Shown here one piece after another: positions 51,510-59,423 of a stretch of 64,000 nucleotides of DNA. Origin of the DNA: Glutamicibacter arilaitensis Re117 (lineage in GTDB: Bacteria > Actinomycetota > Actinomycetes > Actinomycetales > Micrococcaceae); assembly GCF_000197735.1 (NCBI RefSeq), contig NC_014550.1, positions 1,116,001-1,180,000 of the forward strand. Direction: 5' to 3'. Within the stretch, counting starts at the first letter, position 1, and every line of letters begins with the position of its first letter. The translations under genes were made by a program, and so were the position numbers. The notes below the pieces were generated by a model. It ran no database searches and was not told the origin of the DNA. It saw only the letters and a list, made by a program, of their open reading frames with translations.

Positions 51510-52184
51510 GTGATCAAAGTACTGGTGATCGACGATGACTTCATGGTCGCCAAGGTGCACTCTGGATTCGTCAACAGCGAACCGGGGTTCACCGTGGTCG
51601 GCGTGGCGCACTCCGCCGGTGACGCGATCAAGGCCGCCGGCGCGCTCTCGCCGGATCTCATCTTGCTCGATATCCATTTGCCGGACATGAACGGCCTGGA
51701 CCTCTTGCAGCGCCTGCGCGAAGTCCAGCCGGAGCTCGATGTCCTGGTGATCAGCGCGGCGCGGGAAATGGATACCGTGCGCCGCGCGCTTCGTGGCGGC
51801 ATCGTCCACTATCTGATGAAGCCCTTCTCGCGGGATGACCTGCGCGAACGGCTGGAGCACTACGCGAAGGCCTACCAGCCGCTGGGCGAAGCAGCGGACC
51901 AGGAATTGCAGCAGGCCGATGTGAACATGCTCTTCGGGCTCGGCGGACAAAAGCGCCGGCCTCTTCCCAAAGGCTGCAGCGCCGAAACCATGGAACTGGT
52001 TGAGAGCATCGTCAAGGAAGCCGCCGAACCCATCTCGGCCACCGAAACCGCGCAGAAGCTGGGCACGTCCCGGGTGAGCGCTCGCCGGTATCTGGAATAC
52101 CTGGCAGAGGAAAACCTGGCTCAGGTGAACCTGCGCTACGGGGGAGTCGGCAGGCCCGAGCGCCGCTACTCATGGAGGGGCTAG
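51510..52184 (+). CDS. response regulator, CitB/DcuR type
   Basis: 224 residues from GTG 51510, 10 bp after the kinase gene. Receiver domain with VLVIDDDFMVAKVH, phospho-acceptor Asp54 in LILLDIHLPDMNGLDLL, VISAA and the Lys of HYLMKPFSRDDLRERL. The C-terminal helix-turn-helix (TAQKLGTSRVSARRYLEYLAEE) belongs to the CitB/DcuR group. It likely activates the divergent tctCBA-usp operon when the carboxylate is present. Confidence 0.93.
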   Translation: MIKVLVIDDDFMVAKVHSGFVNSEPGFTVVGVAHSAGDAIKAAGALSPDLILLDIHLPDMNGLDLLQRLREVQPELDVLVISAAREMDTVRRALRGGIVHYLMKPFSRDDLRERLEHYAKAYQPLGEAADQELQQADVNMLFGLGGQKRRPLPKGCSAETMELVESIVKEAAEPISATETAQKLGTSRVSARRYLEYLAEENLAQVNLRYGGVGRPERRYSWRG

Positions 52185-52214
52185 CCCCGGAACTTGGGTT
52201 TTGCAGATCAGAAA

Positions 52215-52252
52215 GCACTGTGGCTGCGTCCAAAAGCACGCAGCCACAGTGC
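52215..52252. terminator. bidirectional hairpin between the regulator and monooxygenase genes
   Basis: GCACTGTGGCTGCGT pairs perfectly with ACGCAGCCACAGTGC around 8 nt. The genes on both sides converge here. Confidence 0.7.
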
Positions 52253-52268
52253 GCGGTTCTGCTCAGCG

Positions 52269-53663
52269 CTACTTTGACTTGGCCTTTTCAGTGGCGGCCA
52301 AGTCTTCCACGCTTTCGGACGGAACGGGAGCCATGTAGCGTTCCAGGCTGTCGTCCAATTCGCTGAGCCACGGCGTATGGTGCGTGGCTGCCATGGTACC
52401 GGTCATGACCGAAGGATAAACCTTGTCCCGGTAGGTCATGATGTTTTTCTTCTTGTCGTTCTTCCACGCCATGAAGGTACGGGTGACCTCATCCAGATCG
52501 AACATGGGGTAATCGGTCTGCTCGATGAGATCGCGAATGTAGTCGGCCTGGAACTTCACTTCGTCTTCAGCGGTTTCAATGGCATTAAAACGCTTCAACC
52601 ACGCATCGATGCTGATCCGCTGGTCGCCCGCTGCGGGGATCGAGGCCTTCCCGGTAATCAGATCACGGACGTACCATGCTTGGGCATCGAACATGTTGAA
52701 GGTGAACCACTGGTCCTGGGCGCCCAGGTAATACAGCTTGTTGTTGTTCTCGGATGCGACACCACGGTACAAGGTATCCGGATATACGTTGTTCGGCGAG
52801 TCCAGAGCCAACCCGGAGGGCAAGAACGGGTAATGGTGGAGGTAGCCGGTACAGAGGATTACCGCATCGAACTTGCGTGATACGCCATTGCTGAAATGGG
52901 CCGTGGACCCTTCGAAGCGATCGATGAGCGGAAGCTCCTCAATGCCCTGGGGCCAGTCGAAGCCCATCGGAGCGGTGCGGTAGCTGTAGGTGACCGAGCG
53001 CGCACCCATCTTGAAGGACTGGACGCCGATGTCCTCGGCAGAGTAGCTGGCGCCGATGAGCAGGATGTCCTTGCCGGCGAAGCGCTCGGCTCCACGGAAA
53101 TCGTGGGCATGCATGAGCTCTCCGGGAAAAGTGCCTATTCCTGCGAATTCAGGAACGTTAGGGAAACTGAAGTGGCCGGTTCCGACCACGACATGGGTGA
53201 AGTCGCTAGACGCAGTCTTGCCGGTTTTCAGATCTTCGGTGGTGACGGTGAAGAGCTCGGTGCTTTCGTTGTAATCTACCCAGCGGACCACGGTGGCAAA
53301 GCGCACGTACTTCTTTATATCGGATTTCTCTGCACGGCCATTGATGTAATCCCAGAGCACTGCTCGTGGCGGATAAGATGAAATCGGCCTGCCGAAATGC
53401 TCATCGAAGGTGTACTCGGCGAATTCCAGGGCTTCCTTCGGGCCATTGGACCAGAGATTGCGGTACATGCTCGAGTGCACTGGTTCGCCGTATTTGTCGA
53501 TCCCGGAGCGCCAGTTGTAGTTCCACTGGCCTCCCCAATCATCCTGCTTTTCGAAGCAGACGATTTCTGGGATATCCTGCCCTGTTTTCTTGGCAGAATC
53601 GAAAGCCCGCAGCTGGGCGATGCCGCTGGGTCCTGCTCCAATGATTGCGACGCGTTGAGTCAA
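52269..53663 (-). CDS. flavin-containing monooxygenase (trimethylamine monooxygenase-like)
   Basis: 464 residues from TTG 53663, preceded by GAGAGGAA. FAD motif VAIIGAGPSGIAQLRAF, WGGQWNYNW, the Class B FMO region GTGHFSFPNVPEFAGIGTFPGELMHAHDFR matching FxGxxxHxxxFR, NADPH motif ILLIGASYSAEDIGVQ and the late VILCTGYLHHYPFLP. The MHAHDFR form and overall length are those of bacterial trimethylamine monooxygenases (Tmm), which oxidise tertiary amines to N-oxides and also indole or sulfur compounds. Substrate is therefore probably a small amine (inference). It is not related closely to the monooxygenase at 14264. Confidence 0.9.
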   Translation of the reverse strand: MTQRVAIIGAGPSGIAQLRAFDSAKKTGQDIPEIVCFEKQDDWGGQWNYNWRSGIDKYGEPVHSSMYRNLWSNGPKEALEFAEYTFDEHFGRPISSYPPRAVLWDYINGRAEKSDIKKYVRFATVVRWVDYNESTELFTVTTEDLKTGKTASSDFTHVVVGTGHFSFPNVPEFAGIGTFPGELMHAHDFRGAERFAGKDILLIGASYSAEDIGVQSFKMGARSVTYSYRTAPMGFDWPQGIEELPLIDRFEGSTAHFSNGVSRKFDAVILCTGYLHHYPFLPSGLALDSPNNVYPDTLYRGVASENNNKLYYLGAQDQWFTFNMFDAQAWYVRDLITGKASIPAAGDQRISIDAWLKRFNAIETAEDEVKFQADYIRDLIEQTDYPMFDLDEVTRTFMAWKNDKKKNIMTYRDKVYPSVMTGTMAATHHTPWLSELDDSLERYMAPVPSESVEDLAATEKAKSK

Positions 53664-54179
53664 GCGTTCCTCTCCGGCCTGTAAGCCTTGAAAATCTCGC
53701 GCCGGCCGCAGTACCGGAATCCGGGATATTTGGCCGCGCGTTACAACAAATGTGCTCTAAACCAGTTCTCTAGCCGTGCGGACGGGAGGTGCAGATTTCT
53801 ATATGAAAACCTTCCATAGGCACAGGCTATAAATCCCCATTCTACCAGCCGTCAATTATATGGATCTTGAATGCAGAGGTCAGTGGGTATTTTCGGAATG
53901 AGTCAGCCGGAAGAATAGCGTGCAATCGAATGCCAAAGAGGGTGGTCAGGAGTTGGTACAGAGCAGAAGGGAACGCTGTGGTGCAGCCCCGATGGACCCC
54001 GGATCAGCTGCACAGCGGAATGCGGGTGCTGGAACTTTTGCGAGAGTCTGAAAATACAGGGGCGCAACGTTGAAAACCGCGCGTAATCATGTCGTTGAAA
54101 GGGGAGCTGTGGCAGGACTGAAGAGTCCAGTAGCTTCGTCGCGGTGCCGGGACCTGTCCGGAGGAATTAGCTCCAGGGA
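53664..54179. other. intergenic stretch between monooxygenase and pheA
   Basis: About 515 bp. A plus-strand frame of 68 codons (53867-54073) ends with RWTPDQLHSGMRVLELLRES, which has normal protein composition, but no start signal is evident. The left part must hold the monooxygenase promoter. No repeat or RNA gene was seen. Confidence 0.35.
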
Positions 54180-55040
54180 TTAAACGAAGGACGCTACAGT
54201 ATTCTGTCGGTGCTCGCTGGCCGGATAGGAGCCGAGGATCTTGATTTCCCAGGTGAAGAAGTCCAGCTCCTCTAGGGCTCGGCGTACCGGAAGATCGTCG
54301 GGGTGTCCTTCGATATCAACCATGAAAGTTGTGGCCACGAAGCCGGAACCCACCATGTAGCTTTCCAAGCGGGTGAGGTTCACGCCGTTGGTAGCGAAAC
54401 CGCCCAGGGCTTTGTATAGGGCGCTGGGTACGTTGCGAGCCTGGAAGACCAATGTGGTGATCACGGATTCTGGCATGGTGGAGCGATTCGGGAGATCCTG
54501 CCGGCGTGCAAGTACAACGAAACGAGTTGTATTGGTCTGGTCATCCTCCACTCCTGTAGCCAGCGCTTCCAAGCCATAGAGTTCTGCTGCCAGAGGTGGC
54601 GCCAAGGACAGCTTGGTGGGATCATTCCAATCGCGTACCTCGCGCGCGGAACCTGCGGTATCCCCGGCAATGACCGGGGTCAGCTGGTGCTCGCGGATGA
54701 TCTTGCGGCACTGGCCCAGCGCATGGATGTGGCTGTGCACTTCAGTAGCGCCCGCAATGGTGCTGCCTGGCAGCCCCAGCAGATCGAATCGGATTCGCAG
54801 GTAGTGCTCGGCCACGATCTGCAGCTGCGATTCGGGCAGCAAGACATGGATATCGGCAACGCGTCCGGCCAGCGAATTCTCGATAGGGATCATGGCCAAG
54901 TCCGCTTCGCCGTTTTCCACCATGGAGAAAGCATCTTCAAAGCTGGCGCAGGGCACCGCTTCCTTATCGGGGAAAAGTTCTGTGCAAGCCATATTCGAGT
55001 TGGAACCGGCTTCGCCCTGATAGGAAATCTTGTTGCTCAT
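54180..55040 (-). CDS. pheA: prephenate dehydratase
   Basis: 286 residues from ATG 55040. Makes phenylpyruvate from prephenate in phenylalanine synthesis. Catalytic domain with ISYQGEAGSNSNMA, the conserved MIPIENSLAGRVADI and the TRF motif in NTTRFVVLAR; a C-terminal ACT domain (TTLVFQARNVPSALYKALGGFATNGVNLTRLESYM) binds Phe for feedback inhibition, its GALV/ESRP equivalents being ALYKAL and LESY. It is monofunctional, as usual in Actinobacteria, with no chorismate mutase part. Confidence 0.95.
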   Translation of the reverse strand: MSNKISYQGEAGSNSNMACTELFPDKEAVPCASFEDAFSMVENGEADLAMIPIENSLAGRVADIHVLLPESQLQIVAEHYLRIRFDLLGLPGSTIAGATEVHSHIHALGQCRKIIREHQLTPVIAGDTAGSAREVRDWNDPTKLSLAPPLAAELYGLEALATGVEDDQTNTTRFVVLARRQDLPNRSTMPESVITTLVFQARNVPSALYKALGGFATNGVNLTRLESYMVGSGFVATTFMVDIEGHPDDLPVRRALEELDFFTWEIKILGSYPASEHRQNTVASFV

Positions 55041-55230
55041 TAAAACAACATAGCCCAGCGCTACCGGAGGGCAGAAAAGCAAGTACCAAGGTTTCGTACG
55101 CGTATCGGGAAAGTGCTTCTGGAGTGCGATGGACGTTAAATCGGCTCCCTGTTGGGCAGCAACATCACTGGGGTATGATGTGGATCACTGATGAAGCAGT
55201 GGGGTCTTCTTCTATTCTTGGGGGTGCAAT

Positions 55231-55974
55231 TTGGCGGAACCTACCTTGATTGGTTCGGTGCAAAAGGCGCTTCGCCTGCTTGAAGCTGTGGCATCCAGCG
55301 CTATGCCGTTGCCAGCGAAAAAGTTGGCACGCATGACAGAGCTTCCTTTGCCGACCACTTACCATCTGCTGCGAACTTTGGAGTTCGAGGGGTATCTGTC
55401 CAAGGTAGACGGCGGGTATGCGATAGGCGCCTCAGCGCTAACCGTCCAGAACGAGACCGTGCAAGAATTCCTTCCTCGGATAAGGCCAGTTTTGCGCTCA
55501 CTTAGCGCCGAGCTGGGTGCGGCCACCTATTTGACTACCTACCAAGAAGGCGAAATCCATTTGCTCGCCATGGTCGAAGGGCCTGAAGGTCGCAGTGTGG
55601 ATCTGTGGGTGGGCATCCATGAATCGGGCCATGCCACGGCATTTGGCAAGGCGATCCTGGCCAACGTGAGCGAGGAATTGCGCGATGCCTACATCAACAG
55701 CCATGACCTGCATGACCTGACGCCCCACACCATCACCAGCAAGGGCAACCTGGAGCGCAGCCTGGCCGAGAATGTTCCCATCTGGTCGGATAAGGAAGAG
55801 TACCTGCTGGGGATCAGCTGCCATGCCGCCCCGATCCGTTCCAATGGCTTGGTTGGTGCTGTTGCTGTTTCACTACCCTCGCAGCGCACGTTGGCTGCGG
55901 AAGAAACGGTGAGCCTGAAGCGCGCCGCTCGCAGGTTGGGATTGGCCATGGGGACACCTCTTATCACCATTTGA
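55231..55974 (+). CDS. IclR family transcriptional regulator
   Basis: 247 residues from TTG 55231 (GGGGG upstream). N-terminal winged helix: LIGSVQKALRLLEAVAS, KKLARMTELPLPTTYHLLRTLEFEGYL; C-terminal effector domain with YLTTYQEGEIHLLAM, SGHATAFGKAILANVSEE and GISCHAAPIRSNGLVGAVAVSLP. IclR proteins respond to small organic acids. It precedes the E1alpha-E1beta-lipoyl genes in the same direction with 66 bp between, and most probably controls them. Confidence 0.92.
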   Translation: MAEPTLIGSVQKALRLLEAVASSAMPLPAKKLARMTELPLPTTYHLLRTLEFEGYLSKVDGGYAIGASALTVQNETVQEFLPRIRPVLRSLSAELGAATYLTTYQEGEIHLLAMVEGPEGRSVDLWVGIHESGHATAFGKAILANVSEELRDAYINSHDLHDLTPHTITSKGNLERSLAENVPIWSDKEEYLLGISCHAAPIRSNGLVGAVAVSLPSQRTLAAEETVSLKRAARRLGLAMGTPLITI

Positions 55975-56040
55975 AATTCCTCCTCTTGTTGAGCATATGA
56001 CGTGGGTTGCATGATTGAGTCCTCGGCCCAAGGAGGGGAC

Positions 56041-57015
56041 ATGGACTCGAACACTCAACGTGAGCTTTACCAGCAGATGGTAATGATCAGGACATACGAA
56101 GAGACGATCTTGCGTGAGTATCACGCCGATAAAAAGCCGGTATTCGATATTGGCGCTGGCCTGATTCCCGGCGAAATGCACCTGGCCGCAGGACAGGAAC
56201 CAGTAGCCGCCGGAGTCTGCGCGCATGCAACCGAAGGCGACTCCGTCACCGCGACGCACCGTCCGCATCACTTCGCACTGGCCCACGGTGTGGAGATCAA
56301 TGCGATGACCGCCGAGATCTTCGGCAGGGTTGACGGGCTGGGCCGCGGTCGAGGCGGACACATGCACCTGTTTGATCCGAAAGCCAAATTCTCCTGTTCC
56401 GGAATCATCGGCGAAGGCTTGCCAGTAGCCGTCGGCCAGGCCCTGGCCATGAAGCGCCGAGGCACCAATAATGTAGCCATCGCGGTAGCCGGCGAAGGCG
56501 CCGCCAACCAGGGTGCCTTCCATGAATCGCTGAACCTTGCGGCCCTATGGAAGCTGCCAGTGATCTTCGTGGTGGAAGACAATGATTGGGGAATCTCGGT
56601 TCCGCGCTCGCAGTCCACCTCGGTGCCATCCAACGCGGTGCGAGCAGCCGCCTACGGCATTCCCGGAGTCCGGGTTGAAGACAACGCTGTTGAATCCGTC
56701 TACGAAGAAGCCGGCAAGGCATTTGAACGGGCGCGTAATGGCGGGGGACCGAGCTTGCTGGAAGTGAGCACGCTGCGCCTGTGGGGCCACTTCGAAGGCG
56801 ATGCCCAGGGATACCGCTCCGATCTGGAAGGAGTTCCGGGCCGCGACCCGATTCCGACCTACGAGCAGACCTTGCGCGATGCACGGGTCATTGACGATTC
56901 CTTCGTTGAGCAAACCCGCAGTGAAGCGGTCAAGCGGGTGGAAGCAGCAGTGGAATTCGCCAAATCCAGCCCTGAACCTGATCCATCCACCGCCGGCGAC
57001 TACGTTTTCGCATAG
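56041..57015 (+). CDS. 2-oxo acid/acetoin dehydrogenase E1 component, alpha subunit
   Basis: 324 residues from ATG 56041 behind AAGGAGGGG. Thiamine-diphosphate motif GEGAANQGAFHESLNLAALWKLPVIFVVEDN in the GDG-X-N pattern, with HRPHHFALAHGVEINAMTAEIFGR and GRGRGGHMHLFD, the short-form features of acetoin dehydrogenase and some pyruvate/branched-chain enzymes. It decarboxylates or cleaves the substrate and passes the acyl group to a lipoyl domain. The AcoA-like length favours acetoin or a related C4 substrate, but that is not certain. Confidence 0.92.
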   Translation: MDSNTQRELYQQMVMIRTYEETILREYHADKKPVFDIGAGLIPGEMHLAAGQEPVAAGVCAHATEGDSVTATHRPHHFALAHGVEINAMTAEIFGRVDGLGRGRGGHMHLFDPKAKFSCSGIIGEGLPVAVGQALAMKRRGTNNVAIAVAGEGAANQGAFHESLNLAALWKLPVIFVVEDNDWGISVPRSQSTSVPSNAVRAAAYGIPGVRVEDNAVESVYEEAGKAFERARNGGGPSLLEVSTLRLWGHFEGDAQGYRSDLEGVPGRDPIPTYEQTLRDARVIDDSFVEQTRSEAVKRVEAAVEFAKSSPEPDPSTAGDYVFA

Positions 57016-57032
57016 CGAATAAGGAGCATGAA

Positions 57033-58058
57033 ATGGCTACGGATGCGACAGGCACTCGCCGCCTGAATACTGCCAAGGCCACCGTTGAGGCGATCGCCCG
57101 GGAAATGGAACGCGATGAAAACGTGTTCGTCATGGGTGAGGATGTGGGACCCTACGGCGGCATCTTCTCCTCGACTACCGGCTTGCTGGAACGTTTCGGG
57201 CCAGAGCGGATCATCGATACGCCCATCTCCGAAACAGGCTTCATCGGCGCTGCGATCGGTGCTGCCACCGAGGGCATGCGCCCGATTGTGGAATTGATGT
57301 TCGTGGACTTCTTCGGAGTCTGCATGGATCAGATCTACAACCACATGGCCAAGATCCACTATGAATCCGGCGGCAACGTCAAGGTTCCGCTGGTGCTGAC
57401 CACCGCAGTGGGCGGCGGCTACTCCGACGGCGCGCAGCACTCACAATGCCTGTGGGGCACTTTCGCCCACCTGCCGGGAATGAAGGTCGTGGTGCCCAGC
57501 AACCCAGCGGATGCAGCTGGACTGATGACCGCGGCGATCCGCGACGACAACCCAGTGGTGTTCATGTACCACAAGGGCATCCAAGGCTTGGCGTGGATGA
57601 AGAAGAACCGACGTTCGATTGGCCCGGTTCCTGGAGGGGACCACGTCGTGGAGATCGGCAAGGCCGCGGTACCGCGTAGCGGCAAGGATGTCACCATCGT
57701 GACGCTTTCGCTTTCGGTGCACCACGCACTTGACGTGGCCGAGGAGTTGGCCGGTGAGGGCGTGGATGTCGAGGTCATCGACCTGCGCAGCATTGTTCCC
57801 ATGGATACCCAGGCGATTATCGACTCGGTAACCAAGACCGGACATCTGGTCATCGTAGACGAGGACTACCAATCCTTTGGCCTTTCCGGTGAGATCGCTG
57901 CCCGGATCGCGGAGCATGATCCAACCATCTTGAAGGCGCCGATTGGCCGCGTGGCCAATCCAGATCTTCCAATCCCATACGCTCGGACGCTGGAATACAC
58001 GGTACTGCCGACGCCGGCACGAATTAAGGAAGCAGTATTGAAGCAGGTGGGACGATGA
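57033..58058 (+). CDS. 2-oxo acid/acetoin dehydrogenase E1 component, beta subunit
   Basis: 341 residues; AAGGAG precedes the ATG by six bases. Family features: ERDENVFVMGEDVGPYGGIF, PISETGFIGAAIGAATEGMRPIVELMFVDFF, HSQCLWGTFAHLPGMKVVVPSNPADAAGLM, and the C-terminal transketolase domain VEVIDLRSIVPMDTQAI. It completes the E1 heterotetramer with the preceding gene. Its stop overlaps the ATG of the lipoyl gene by four bases, so stoichiometric synthesis is likely. Confidence 0.94.
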   Translation: MATDATGTRRLNTAKATVEAIAREMERDENVFVMGEDVGPYGGIFSSTTGLLERFGPERIIDTPISETGFIGAAIGAATEGMRPIVELMFVDFFGVCMDQIYNHMAKIHYESGGNVKVPLVLTTAVGGGYSDGAQHSQCLWGTFAHLPGMKVVVPSNPADAAGLMTAAIRDDNPVVFMYHKGIQGLAWMKKNRRSIGPVPGGDHVVEIGKAAVPRSGKDVTIVTLSLSVHHALDVAEELAGEGVDVEVIDLRSIVPMDTQAIIDSVTKTGHLVIVDEDYQSFGLSGEIAARIAEHDPTILKAPIGRVANPDLPIPYARTLEYTVLPTPARIKEAVLKQVGR

Positions 58059-58288
58059 GCCAGGTACTATTCCCCGTACTTTCCGAGAAAGACCCCGATG
58101 CTGAAGGCACCGTTGCCACCTGGTTTGTGGATAGCGGAGCCACCGTGGCCGAAGGTGAACTGATTGCAGAAGTTGCCGTGGACAAGATTGACATGGAAAT
58201 CAACGCACCGGCCGCCGGCGTCTTGACTCACCTAGTCGAGGAGGGTGCCGTCGTTATCCAGAACTCGGCGATTGCCAGCATCGCCTGA
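58055..58288 (+). CDS. free-standing lipoyl domain protein
   Basis: 77 residues forming one lipoyl/biotinyl domain: MSQVLFPVLSEKDPDAEGTV, GATVAEGELIAEVAVDKIDMEI with the modified Lys in the DK-I/V-D turn, and a second half ending VIQNSAIASIA. A normal E2 would go on with a peripheral-subunit-binding domain and a 230-residue acyltransferase; the stop codon is real in this frame and no E2 or E3 gene follows. The domain may serve an E2 core encoded elsewhere, or carry the acyl group to another acceptor. Confidence 0.9.
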   Translation: MSQVLFPVLSEKDPDAEGTVATWFVDSGATVAEGELIAEVAVDKIDMEINAPAAGVLTHLVEEGAVVIQNSAIASIA

Positions 58289-58352
58289 AAAGACCTGCAG
58301 GCTTTTCACCCGTTCCCCCCCCAAAAACGGAGAAACGCCAGCTAAGCAGGAA

Positions 58353-58390
58353 TGCAGCCCCGAAGCTTCCCCCAAGGCTTCGGGGCTGCA
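58353..58390. terminator. bidirectional terminator between the lipoyl gene and oleD
   Basis: TGCAGCCCCGAAGC pairs perfectly with GCTTCGGGGCTGCA around 10 nt. A C8 run and an A5 run lie just to its left. The genes on both sides converge on it. Confidence 0.75.
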
Positions 58391-58412
58391 TCGCGCTGGT
58401 CGCTAAGCGGTG

Positions 58413-59423
58413 TCAGGATGCGCGGTAATGCTCCGCCAGCTTCTGCAAGCCTTCATCGATGCCCACTTCAGGTTTCCAATCGAGAACCTCGTGGGTTTCG
58501 CGCTGGTCGAACCAATGCGCGGTGGACAGCTGCTCGGCTAGGAAGCGGGTCATCGGAGGTTCATCGTGCACCAGGTTGCGCGAACCGGCGGCAAGCCACA
58601 GCTTCTCGATGACCGAGCCGGCGCCGCGGGCCAGCCAGCCTGGAACGTTCAGCTTGGGAGCCGGGGCGCCGCCTGCTTGGCAGATGCCGGCGATCAGCTC
58701 GCCCACTGGCCGCGGTTCGCCGTTGGTAACTACCAGGGCCCGCCCATGGGCGTGATCCATGCGTTCCAGTCCGCGGACAATTGCTGCAGCAGCATTGTCG
58801 ATATAGGTGGTGTCGATCAGTGCAGCACCCTGATCCAGCAACGGCAGCCGTCCGGCTTTGGCTCGTTGGATGACACGTTCCACCAGCTGGGTGTCGCCCG
58901 GACCCCACACCACGTGCGGTCGGATCGCGGTCACGCGAAACGCTGGCGAATCCGCGCCCAGCGCCTGCAACTCAGCGGCGGCCTTGGATCGCGCGTAGGA
59001 TCCATGTGCCTTATCCGGATCAGCTTGGCCCGCACCGGCGCCGGCCAGTGAATCGCCAAAGTGGGCCACGGAAGGCGAAGAGACGAAGACGAAATCCTTG
59101 ACCCCTGCATCCTTGGACGCTTCGAGCAGGTTGCTGGTACCCGTGATATTTGTGGCGACGAAGTCTTCCCACGCACCGGTGAAGGAGACCTTGGCCGCCA
59201 GGTGGATGACCGCGTCCATGGACTCAACGGCGGCGGCTACAGCTTGCTGATCGGCCAGCGAGCCGCGGACTTCATCGGTGGCTGATGCGGAAGCTCCACG
59301 CTGGAAGGTGCGCACATGGTGGCCCTTGTCGCGCAACAGCTGGGCCACAGCGCCGCCGAGCATGCCGCTGGCGCCGGTGACCAGAACACGACGGGCAGTG
59401 CCAGTATTTTCCGATGAATTCAT
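58413..59423 (-). CDS. oleD: 2-alkyl-3-oxoalkanoate reductase OleD (NAD-dependent epimerase/SDR family)
   Basis: 336 residues. Extended short-chain dehydrogenase: RRVLVTGASGMLGGAVAQLL (NADP-binding), VIHLAAKVSFTGAW, and the catalytic Tyr-X3-Lys in GSYARSKAAAELQ. OleD reduces the OleA product to the 2-alkyl-3-hydroxy acid in olefin synthesis. Its ATG overlaps the oleBC stop (ATGA). Assignment rests on fold plus the complete ole operon order, as seen in Micrococcus luteus. Confidence 0.9.
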   Translation of the reverse strand: MNSSENTGTARRVLVTGASGMLGGAVAQLLRDKGHHVRTFQRGASASATDEVRGSLADQQAVAAAVESMDAVIHLAAKVSFTGAWEDFVATNITGTSNLLEASKDAGVKDFVFVSSPSVAHFGDSLAGAGAGQADPDKAHGSYARSKAAAELQALGADSPAFRVTAIRPHVVWGPGDTQLVERVIQRAKAGRLPLLDQGAALIDTTYIDNAAAAIVRGLERMDHAHGRALVVTNGEPRPVGELIAGICQAGGAPAPKLNVPGWLARGAGSVIEKLWLAAGSRNLVHDEPPMTRFLAEQLSTAHWFDQRETHEVLDWKPEVGIDEGLQKLAEHYRAS

